DNA of 45,726 bases from Verrucomicrobiales bacterium. GTDB taxonomy: Bacteria; Verrucomicrobiota; Verrucomicrobiia; Verrucomicrobiales; SLCJ01. The stretch covers positions 1 through 45,726 of the forward strand of contig JAGXGH010000132.1 of NCBI GenBank assembly GCA_024636835.1, read 5' to 3'. Each line of letters starts with the position of its first letter. The first letter of the stretch is position 1. Positions 16,608 through 23,418 of this stretch are shown here, piece after piece. The position numbers and the translations under genes are program-made. The notes under the pieces are model-generated. The model searched no databases. It worked only from the letters and a program-made list of their open reading frames with translations, and was not told the origin of the DNA.

Positions 16608-17086
16608 TTAGCAACGTCAAAGGCCTGGCACCCGCTACCGGGAACGCCCTCCGCTTCAGTGTGAGGTTTGTCGCCACCCTCCAAATCCGACTCGGATCGG
16701 CTAGCGGGTTGTCCAGCGCCGGCTTGTTCGGATTCTTCGTCTTCTGAGCGTGGTCCCCATGTGTGGATGTCAATGCCACTTACCATACCCTTCTCGAACC
16801 ATACCGTGATCGGAAACGGGGAGATTGGGTCCTCAAAGAATTTGATGCAGTTACCACTCTTGTCGGTCATATCTGTTCCAGTGGCATAGGGGCGATCACC
16901 TTCGCGTTTGTGAGTCAGTGGTAGCCCCCGAATCGCCATCAGCTTTTCTCCATCGAGAAGGTTCTTTGGCTTAGTACTACTTGCAGGCTCTGCAGAAATG
17001 GCCGACAAACAGATTCCAAGGGACATGACAAAGGATCTGAATAGTTGTGGGCGGCCTTTTATGCGCATATGACGGATAGTGTGCAT
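16598..17086 (-). CDS. hypothetical secreted protein (probable integron cassette gene)
   Basis: The 162-residue frame starts at an ATG preceded by a strong ribosome-binding sequence, GGAGGAAAG, unusual for this window. An N-terminal basic stretch and hydrophobic core (FRSFVMSLGICLSAISA) suggest export. The last 45 residues or so (from QAGAGQPASR onward) are translated from attC-like site b and probably have no function. The frame overlaps the next ORF by 10 bases. The upstream boundary is attC-like site a, whose end GTTCGGA lies 6 bases before the ATG. I recognise no family. Confidence 0.5.
   Translation of the reverse strand: MHTIRHMRIKGRPQLFRSFVMSLGICLSAISAEPASSTKPKNLLDGEKLMAIRGLPLTHKREGDRPYATGTDMTDKSGNCIKFFEDPISPFPITVWFEKGMVSGIDIHTWGPRSEDEESEQAGAGQPASRSESDLEGGDKPHTEAEGVPGSGCQAFDVAKWN
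16609..16732 (-). repeat. attC-like site b (long form)
   Basis: A 124-base imperfect palindrome. On the minus strand it begins TCCGAAC and ends GTTGCTA. Main stem blocks are ACCCGCTA (16630-16637)/TAGCGGGT (16702-16709) and CTGG (16625-16628)/CCAG (16713-16716), with bulged bases between and a long variable inner region. Its outer TCCGAAC is the exact complement of the first bases of the same cassette (GTTCGGA at 17093-17099), as expected when attC re-forms on cassette excision. Confidence 0.7.
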
Positions 17087-17092
17087 CTTTCC

Positions 17093-17164
17093 TCCGAACG
17101 TACTATTATCCGAGGGGTCCGGTTTTGTAGGTAAAAACCGAGGGGGCCGGATAACTTGTTTTGA
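17093..17164 (-). repeat. attC-like site a (best-formed palindrome)
   Basis: A 72-base symmetric structure. Outer stem TTATCCG (17106-17112) pairs with CGGATAA (17148-17154). Inner stem CGGTTTT (17120-17126) pairs with AAAACCG (17134-17140). The two spacers are 7 bases each and the loop is 7 bases. The ends are TCAAAAC and GTTCGGA on the minus strand. This two-stem layout with unpaired spacer is the R-box/L-box architecture of integron attC sites. Confidence 0.75.
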
Positions 17165-17682
17165 AATTTGGTTTGGGGGCAGCAGAACGGGCTACCCAGC
17201 TTTCAGAATGTTTATGGATGAAAGTGTTGGGCAGTCCAAGACCAAACTTACGGTGAATTGATGACTGGTAGTGATCCGCGTAATCGCTGAATCCTGTTCC
17301 GGTGGTGTGAGCACACAGTCGTCTGGTGACGAAGGGCTTAGTGCCTGGAGTCATCAAATCTCTCGTAAGGGGATATGGGCGAAGATACGGCACCGAGACA
17401 GTGGGTGCCGTCCGACACGGACGGCCTGCATTAAGCACTGAAGGAGGCGGCAAGTCTTCGCTACATGGGTGGCAGCAGGCAGTGTCCATCCTCCGACTGG
17501 AAACGCCAAGCACACACACTTGGCACGATATCAGCCGCTATGACACTGGCAAAGTAGCACTTAACCGAATGGCACCGTTTTATTCGTGCTGATGGTCGTA
17601 TGATCCTGGATGTGTTCAGCGAGATTATGATTCTTGTCTAGAGCACAATTAGCCCCAAACTTTTCGCTTTCCCCATCCCTCT
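17165..17682. other. structured region without a convincing gene
   Basis: This stretch between attC-like site a and lgt contains a minus-strand frame (17106-17519) whose composition is not convincingly protein-like and whose tail runs through attC-like site a. It also has several hairpins: GCCAAG/CTTGGC at 17505-17524; CGGCAC/GTGCCG at 17388-17410; and GCCGTCC/GGACGGC at 17407-17425, the last two overlapping and so mutually exclusive. It may be an ORF-less cassette, a structured RNA or decayed cassette DNA. Confidence 0.4.
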
Positions 17683-17718
17683 GTGGCGTCTCCATTGATG
17701 ACGACACCAGCGCCACTG

Positions 17719-18711
17719 ATGAACACCCTACTCGCCCATTACATCAACGTCCTGCAGCCCGAGATTTTCAAATTCACCGAAAGCTTTGGTCCGAAGTGGT
17801 ATGGTCTCGCCTATGTTGGGGGATTCGTCTGTGCCTATCTGCTGATGGTGTGGATGGCGAAGCGCAAGATCGGCCAGCTCAAACCTGAAGAGATCAGCGA
17901 TTTCATTTTCATGGGTGCCTTGCTGGGTGTGATGCTCGGGGGGCGACTTGGCTACGTGCTTTTCTACCAACCGCAAATGATTATCGAGGAGCCGCTGAGC
18001 ATTCTCAAGCTGTGGGACGGTGGAATGGCGAGCCACGGCGGCATCCTTGGACTAATGGTCTTCACCTTCTTCTACGCAAGGAAACGCAAGATCTCATGGC
18101 CAGGTATCGGTGACAACCTCGTGGTGGTCACACCGCTGGGCATTTTGTTCGGACGGCTTGCCAACTTCATCAATGGCGAACTCTACGGACACGTTTCCGA
18201 TGTCGCTTGGGCGGTGAAATTCCCCAATGAGTTTCTCCACGGCGACCTCTCCAAAGACTACCCCGAGCAGGCATCGGCAGTGTTTCAAACCATCGGTGAA
18301 ATGGAGCCTCAATTACTCAATGGCTACGGACTCGCCGATGGAAGCGGCGCTGCATTCATGGACCGAATGCGAGACAACGACGCCTTCCGCGAAGCCGTTG
18401 GCGAATTCCTCAACCCACGCCATCCGTCGCAACTCTACGAGGGGATTCTCGAGGGACTGGTGCTCTTTGCCATTCTCTTCGCTGTGAGGGTGAAATGGCG
18501 TAACGCTCCCTTCGGCGCGATCACCGGGTTGTTTTTTATTCTCTACGCCGTCTTCCGCATCGTGGTAGAGAATTTCCGCGTTCCCGATGCCGATTTGATC
18601 GCAGGGCTGACGCGCGGACAATTCTACTCGCTACCCATGATTGCCATCGGTATCGGGTTCCTGATCTATGCATTCCGCAGCAAAAAGCGAAATTCTGTCA
18701 CCACAGCCTGA
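17719..18711 (+). CDS. lgt: prolipoprotein diacylglyceryl transferase
   Basis: The product is an integral membrane enzyme that attaches diacylglycerol from phosphatidylglycerol to the lipobox cysteine of prolipoproteins. Signatures: KWYGLAYVGGF, GGRLGYVLFY, WDGGMASHGG, the catalytic loop GRLANFINGELYG, HPSQLYEG, and FRIVVENFRVPD. Several hydrophobic helices run through the protein. GTG at 17683 and ATG at 17698 also lie in frame; the ATG at 17719 gives the usual short N-terminus. An insertion of about 60 residues between the catalytic loop and HPSQLYEG is somewhat long for the family. It precedes the tol genes, whose last member is a lipoprotein. Confidence 0.93.
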   Translation: MNTLLAHYINVLQPEIFKFTESFGPKWYGLAYVGGFVCAYLLMVWMAKRKIGQLKPEEISDFIFMGALLGVMLGGRLGYVLFYQPQMIIEEPLSILKLWDGGMASHGGILGLMVFTFFYARKRKISWPGIGDNLVVVTPLGILFGRLANFINGELYGHVSDVAWAVKFPNEFLHGDLSKDYPEQASAVFQTIGEMEPQLLNGYGLADGSGAAFMDRMRDNDAFREAVGEFLNPRHPSQLYEGILEGLVLFAILFAVRVKWRNAPFGAITGLFFILYAVFRIVVENFRVPDADLIAGLTRGQFYSLPMIAIGIGFLIYAFRSKKRNSVTTA

Positions 18712-18793
18712 ATGCATTCCATTCTTGCCAGCGAGGGTTGCGTCGTAGATAGTCAGTGAAAGTTAACTATCCACCGAGCACACGCCGAACCTC

Positions 18794-19861
18794 ATGTTCA
18801 TTCACTTTCTTGCAGCCTCTGGCTTTGAATACGCTTTCGAGCAATCGTCGACATCCGGCATTGCCGTGTGTGTCGCGCTTGGCGTGCTGTCTGTGATCAG
18901 CTGGTCTGTGATGGTCACGAAGTTCATCACCTTGACAAAAGCGGCCAAGGAAAACCGCCGATTCCTCGAAGCCTTCCGCGAAGCCACAGGTCCGCTCGAC
19001 CCATTCGAAAACCAAATCACTCCAAAAGGCGCACCGCTCTTTAGTGTCTATGCTGCGGGATGTCGAGAATTGTGCATCCACCTACTCGGGTCTGCTGAGC
19101 GCGATGAACTATTCGGCTCACGTGTGCGTAGCGCAGAGCGCGTCACTCCAAGTCAGATGGATGGCGTACGCTCGTCGATGGAGCGTGCCGTCGGCGAGAT
19201 GGCCTTGCGTTTGGAGTCGCGGATGAACTTCCTCGCCACCGCTGTATCCGGCGCACCATTCCTCGGTCTGCTCGGCACGGTTTGGGGGGTGATGGATACC
19301 TTCTCTGGAATCGCCGATGCCGGTGGCGGGGCATCGCTTGCGGAGATGGCTCCAGGGGTGAGTGCCGCATTGGTGACGACCGTTATCGGGCTACTTGTCG
19401 CGATCCCCGCGATGTTCGGATACAACTACTTGATCAACAACGTGAAGTCGATGGTGTTAAGTCTCGACCACTATGCCGCCGAGCTTCAAACACGCTTCGA
19501 GCGACGCTACGTCGACTACGGGCGCAAACTCGACACGGCGATCGCGCTCAATGCTCCCGATCCAACTGACATCCCGCCGCGTCCACATTCCGAGCCCGGG
19601 ATGGAGCTTGAACCCAGCCTCGATCCTGCCAATCCTGAGCCGAACACTCCTGAAAAATCAGCTGAACCTAACGACGAGCCAGCTCCCCTCAAAGAATCCA
19701 AGCCCGAAATCGAGCCGGACTCTCTTTTTCCTTTGTCTGACGACGACCCCGATGACGATGATCTGCGAGTGCCCGATGACATCCTCGACCTTAGAGCTAA
19801 AGACGACAACTCCCCGCCACCCTCTAGTGGCAATCAATTTCGATCACCCTTCAAGCGCTAA
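18794..19861 (+). CDS. tolQ: TolQ (MotA/TolQ/ExbB proton channel family)
   Basis: The 355-residue inner-membrane protein has an N-terminal transmembrane helix (about 22-45, GIAVCVALGVLSVISW), a cytoplasmic loop, and two C-terminal helices with the family signatures FLGLLGTVWGVMDTFSGI and the VSAALVTTVIGLLVAIPA segment. TolQ and TolR form the proton-driven motor that energises TolA. The protein is longer than the usual 230 residues because of an acidic Pro/Glu/Asp-rich tail (about 255-355). tolR starts 15 bases after the stop, and the full tolQ-R-A-B-pal order is present. Confidence 0.9.
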   Translation: MFIHFLAASGFEYAFEQSSTSGIAVCVALGVLSVISWSVMVTKFITLTKAAKENRRFLEAFREATGPLDPFENQITPKGAPLFSVYAAGCRELCIHLLGSAERDELFGSRVRSAERVTPSQMDGVRSSMERAVGEMALRLESRMNFLATAVSGAPFLGLLGTVWGVMDTFSGIADAGGGASLAEMAPGVSAALVTTVIGLLVAIPAMFGYNYLINNVKSMVLSLDHYAAELQTRFERRYVDYGRKLDTAIALNAPDPTDIPPRPHSEPGMELEPSLDPANPEPNTPEKSAEPNDEPAPLKESKPEIEPDSLFPLSDDDPDDDDLRVPDDILDLRAKDDNSPPPSSGNQFRSPFKR

Positions 19862-19876
19862 TCCGCACTGCCCACC

Positions 19877-20281
19877 ATGCGTCATCGATACCGCGACTTC
19901 GGAACACTGAGTGAGCTCAACATCACGCCACTCCTCGACTTGGCATTTGTGCTTTTGATCATCTTCATGATCACCGCACCCCTGCTCGGCAACAAAGCGG
20001 ACCTTGTGATCCCCACTTCCACCGCCGATCGAGAATCCCTACCACCAGACCGTGTCCACGTGATCACACTTACACAAGATGGAGAGCTCTCCATCAACGG
20101 CGAGACAGCCACCATGCAGTCACTTCCGGCTCAACTTACAGTGCTACGAAATGAACAATCCGACCTTGCCGTAGTCATTGAAGCCGATCATCGCATCACG
20201 GTGCAACCCGTGGTCGCCGTGATGGACGCCCTAGCCGAAGCTGGGATCACAAAAGTCGCACTCATTACCCAGCCCGAGTAA
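19877..20281 (+). CDS. tolR: TolR (ExbD/TolR family)
   Basis: The 134-residue protein has a single N-terminal transmembrane helix with the conserved motor aspartate (NITPLLDLAFVLLIIFMITAP, Asp near residue 22) and a periplasmic domain ending in the typical ALAEAGITKVALITQ. It works with TolQ to convert proton motive force into movement of TolA. It lies 15 bases after tolQ and 12 before tolA, clearly one operon. Confidence 0.92.
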   Translation: MRHRYRDFGTLSELNITPLLDLAFVLLIIFMITAPLLGNKADLVIPTSTADRESLPPDRVHVITLTQDGELSINGETATMQSLPAQLTVLRNEQSDLAVVIEADHRITVQPVVAVMDALAEAGITKVALITQPE

Positions 20282-20293
20282 TTCCCTGCCCGA

Positions 20294-21391
20294 ATGCCTA
20301 GTCAACGCCGCACCGCCAAACAACGTCGCTCCTCCACGCCTATTCCGGCTGGGAAATTGCGCGCTGGCGAGCGATCGTCAAAAGACCCATTCATTCGGTG
20401 GATTACGATCATTCTGGCGCTGCATGTCATTGGCATTACTTTATTTTTCCTTGGTATGCATCATCGTACCAAAGCAGAGCTTAGCTTGGAAAAATCGGCC
20501 ATCACCCCAGTTCCCACCGAACGACCCACTGACCCCTACGCTCAAGCGAAGTTCTTCGACCTCGTCAAACAAGACCCCGATCGCCTGCCCGTATTGCCTG
20601 AAAATCGCAACCCTACCGACGCATCGAGCGACATCGTGCTGCCGGATAGTGAGCAAGTCGCCGAGCTTCGCAGGCTGGAAGAAGAAACACTGAAACGCGA
20701 CGCCGAGGTTGATGAACGATTGCAGAAAATTCGCCGCGATCGCGAACAGATGGAAGCCGAAGCAAAAGCTATCGCAGAAGCGGAGAGGAAACGTGTCGCC
20801 GCCGTTGAGTTGGAGCGACTACGGAAAAAGCGCGAAGCTGAGGAGAAGAAGAAAGCCGAAGCCATAGCCGCCAAGAAGCTCGAGCAAGAACGTATCGCCA
20901 GACAGAAGGCCGAGGCGAATGCGAAAGCTGAGGCCGACGCGAAAGCCCTGGCAGCGGCGAAAGCGAAAGCGGCCGCGGACGCAAAAGTTGCCGCGGACGC
21001 AAAGGCAAAAGCGGCGCGACTTGCAGCGCAGCGAGGATCGGGTAATTCCTCCGGAGGCGGCGGAAGTTCCTCTGGCAGCGGCAGTGGGTCAGGCTCGGTG
21101 GCGGACATGGGATGGTATAACAATGCGGTGCTCGGTCCCGCGTTCTTCTCAGCGTGGAACCAACCAGCCGGCCCCGACTATACCGGTAAAAATTACTCGG
21201 CAAGCGTGCGCATCACTGTCCGTAAAGACGGGCGCGTGATCAAAGCTGAGATCGTCCGTTCATCGGGCAACGCCGCAGTGGACGCCTCCGTGCGCTCCGC
21301 ATTGAACCGCGTCACACAGCTCGCTCCTCTACCACGCGACTATCGCCAATCCACGTATTCAGAAACTATCAATTTCACGCTCGATTCTTAG
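20294..21391 (+). CDS. tolA: TolA-like energy transducer (TonB C-terminal family)
   Basis: The 365-residue protein has the three-part TolA design: an N-terminal transmembrane helix (about 37-55, WITIILALHVIGITLFFLG), a long Ala/Lys/Glu-rich coiled coil (about 120-245, EAEAKAIAEAERKR and similar), then a Gly/Ser linker (about 248-268) and a C-terminal globular TonB/TolA domain with SVRITVRKDGRVIKAEIVRSSG. It spans the periplasm between TolQ-TolR and outer-membrane Pal/TolB. The Gly/Ser linker looks like a flexible hinge. Symbol by operon position and architecture. Confidence 0.85.
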   Translation: MPSQRRTAKQRRSSTPIPAGKLRAGERSSKDPFIRWITIILALHVIGITLFFLGMHHRTKAELSLEKSAITPVPTERPTDPYAQAKFFDLVKQDPDRLPVLPENRNPTDASSDIVLPDSEQVAELRRLEEETLKRDAEVDERLQKIRRDREQMEAEAKAIAEAERKRVAAVELERLRKKREAEEKKKAEAIAAKKLEQERIARQKAEANAKAEADAKALAAAKAKAAADAKVAADAKAKAARLAAQRGSGNSSGGGGSSSGSGSGSGSVADMGWYNNAVLGPAFFSAWNQPAGPDYTGKNYSASVRITVRKDGRVIKAEIVRSSGNAAVDASVRSALNRVTQLAPLPRDYRQSTYSETINFTLDS

Positions 21392-21470
21392 CCTGACAAG
21401 GGTTTCAATCATCTGAAGTCCACCCTTCTGATTTTCCCAATAATCCCTCGTCCACCCGGCAATCCATACC

Positions 21471-22619
21471 ATGAACAAATCGCCGATCCTTTCCTTTGCC
21501 TTAGTTCTCGTCGCCATACTCACACCAGTGGCCGACGCCCAGGTGGTGATTCGCAAGAGCAGCCAAATCAACATCGAAGTCGAGCGCTTCGGCGGAGCCA
21601 ACGGCTCGCAGGCCGCGGCTCTTGTCCAACAGGATTTACGCAGTACGCCTGGGTTTAAATTGGCACGGATCGCCGGATCCACATGGATCGCCAAAGGTGG
21701 AATTTCCGGCAATGCGCTCAACGGATCACTGGTGTCACCCGACGGTCACGTGCGATTCAGCCGTCGTTACTCGGCGGGAACACTCGCCGGAGCCGCGCAT
21801 CTTTTCAGTCGCGACATCATCCTGGAGATCACCGGCAAGCTCGGGCTTCCCGGCAGTAAGATTGTCTTTTCTGGCAGCCGTGGCAAAGGTCGCGAAATCT
21901 TCATCTGCGACCACCACGGAGAAAACCTACGCGCCCTCACCGCTGACAACTCACTGGCGGTTTCGCCATCAATTTCACCGGATGGCGGAACCCTTGCCTA
22001 CACCTCCTATCGCAGTGGATACCCCGATGTTTGGGGAATGAATCTGCGCACAGGCACTCGATCGCGACTTTTCAGCTCACCGGGAACCAACACCGGATCG
22101 GCTATTTCTCCAGACGGAAGCAAAGTTGCACTGACCATGAGCTTCAGTGGTAACCCCGAGCTCTATGTGGGATCGATTGGTGGCGGCAAAGCCAAAGCGC
22201 TCACCAAGACCATGCAGGTCGAATCTTCACCGACGTGGTCGCCAGACGGACGAAAAATCGCTTATAATGCCGGCACCGGATCGAACCCACAGCTAATGAT
22301 CATATCGTCAAGCGGAGGCAACCCGAGCACACTAAAAACCGGTTATGCATACAACACCGAACCCGATTGGTCGCCCGATGGCCAGCGTCTCGCATTCAAC
22401 GTCCGATCCGGCGGAAACATTCGCGTCGCCATCTACGAGTTCTCGAGTGGAAAAACCACCGTCCTCTCAGATGGTGAATCACCGGTTTGGGGGCCCGACT
22501 CCCGTCATCTCATTTACACCCAAAGCGGTAACGTTTACCTGCTCGATACCGAAACCGGATCGGCAAAGGCCATCGTCACTGGAATGCGTGCCAAAGAACC
22601 ATCTTGGACGAAGCGCTAA
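21471..22619 (+). CDS. tolB: TolB-like periplasmic beta-propeller protein
   Basis: The 382-residue protein has a signal peptide (1-23, TPVADA), an N-terminal alpha/beta domain and repeated WD40-like/PD40 blades with S-P-DG motifs: SPSISPDGGTLAYTS, SAISPDGSKVALT, SPTWSPDGRKIAYN, EPDWSPDGQRLAFN. TolB binds Pal and TolA and helps outer-membrane constriction during division. It lies between tolA and pal as expected. The 79-base gap before it is the longest in the operon. Confidence 0.88.
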   Translation: MNKSPILSFALVLVAILTPVADAQVVIRKSSQINIEVERFGGANGSQAAALVQQDLRSTPGFKLARIAGSTWIAKGGISGNALNGSLVSPDGHVRFSRRYSAGTLAGAAHLFSRDIILEITGKLGLPGSKIVFSGSRGKGREIFICDHHGENLRALTADNSLAVSPSISPDGGTLAYTSYRSGYPDVWGMNLRTGTRSRLFSSPGTNTGSAISPDGSKVALTMSFSGNPELYVGSIGGGKAKALTKTMQVESSPTWSPDGRKIAYNAGTGSNPQLMIISSSGGNPSTLKTGYAYNTEPDWSPDGQRLAFNVRSGGNIRVAIYEFSSGKTTVLSDGESPVWGPDSRHLIYTQSGNVYLLDTETGSAKAIVTGMRAKEPSWTKR

Positions 22620-22655
22620 TCTTTTAATTTTTTCAAGTTCCCACCTCACCGACCT

Positions 22656-23171
22656 ATGAAATTCATCCGCCTATTCGCCGTCGCCATAATCGCTCCATTG
22701 CTCGTGGCATCCTGCCAACAGACCAAAGACGACTTCGCCGCCGACCCCAATTTCAACAGCACATCATACGACGATTTTGCCAACGTCGAGCCGCTCCCAC
22801 AGCGCAATGAGTCCGTATCCTTCTACGGCCCGGGTAGCGAGCGTTTGGATAAATCCATGTTCCAGCCCGTTTACTTCGACTACGACAGCTACGCGATACG
22901 CCAAAGCGAAGGCGCCAAGGTCGAAAACATGGCCGCGAAACTTCGCACGAACCGTAAGAACATGATCATCGCAGGACACACCGATGCCGCTGGCACCTCG
23001 GAATACAACCGCGTGCTCGGGGAGCGTCGTGCGCAATCCGTGCGGTCGACATTAATCGCCATGGGCGTGCAGGCAGCTAAATTGCAAACGGTCAGTTTCG
23101 GAGAGGACGCGCCTGCCCAGCCAGGCAACGACAGCGCAAACCGTCGAGCCGAGTTTGGCGTTTATGACTAA
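22656..23171 (+). CDS. pal: peptidoglycan-associated lipoprotein Pal (OmpA family)
   Basis: The 171-residue protein has a lipobox LVASC with Cys20 as the lipidated residue and a C-terminal OmpA-like peptidoglycan-binding domain: PVYFDYDSYAIR, IAGHTDAAGTSEYNRVLGERRAQSVR and a late NRRAEFGVYD. It anchors the outer membrane to peptidoglycan and ends the Tol-Pal operon. Lipidation would need the upstream lgt product. Confidence 0.9.
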   Translation: MKFIRLFAVAIIAPLLVASCQQTKDDFAADPNFNSTSYDDFANVEPLPQRNESVSFYGPGSERLDKSMFQPVYFDYDSYAIRQSEGAKVENMAAKLRTNRKNMIIAGHTDAAGTSEYNRVLGERRAQSVRSTLIAMGVQAAKLQTVSFGEDAPAQPGNDSANRRAEFGVYD

Positions 23172-23200
23172 GTACAGCGACAACGGTTGGTTATGGCGAC

Positions 23201-23332
23201 ATGCGCCCCAGCCATCCTATTTCCCGCCTCATCGCAATATTCGTCGCCTTAACGGGGTTACTTCTCACGGGATTTTTGGTCTCCATCGGTGTGTATGCGG
23301 TGGGCGAGGCCGTAAATATGGTCGGGATCTAG
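23201..23332 (+). CDS. small membrane peptide (43 residues)
   Basis: A short frame encodes MRPSHPISRLIAIFVALTGL followed by LLTGFLVSIGVYAVGEAVNM and VGI. It has a basic, proline-containing start and one long hydrophobic helix of about 25 residues, the form of a real single-pass membrane peptide rather than a random frame. It lies 29 bases after pal and 86 before dnaX, on the same strand. No clear ribosome-binding site is seen and no family is recognised. Confidence 0.45.
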   Translation: MRPSHPISRLIAIFVALTGLLLTGFLVSIGVYAVGEAVNMVGI

Positions 23333-23418
23333 CAACCAGTGTGCGAAATGAGTAAAACTTTCGTCACCTTCTCTCAAAAAAGGGTTTCCATTCTGTCCCA
23401 CGCTCCTACATTGATCTC

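Noticed and set aside
17106..17519. Minus-strand frame of 137 residues in the gene-poor stretch before lgt
   Set aside because: Its composition is not convincingly protein-like and its tail is translated from attC-like site a. An in-frame ATG at 17489 has a possible ribosome-binding site, so it is kept only as part of the described structured region.
17165..17682. Group II intron or retron remnant
   Set aside because: Hairpins are present, but no domain V-like sequence and no reverse transcriptase motif were found.
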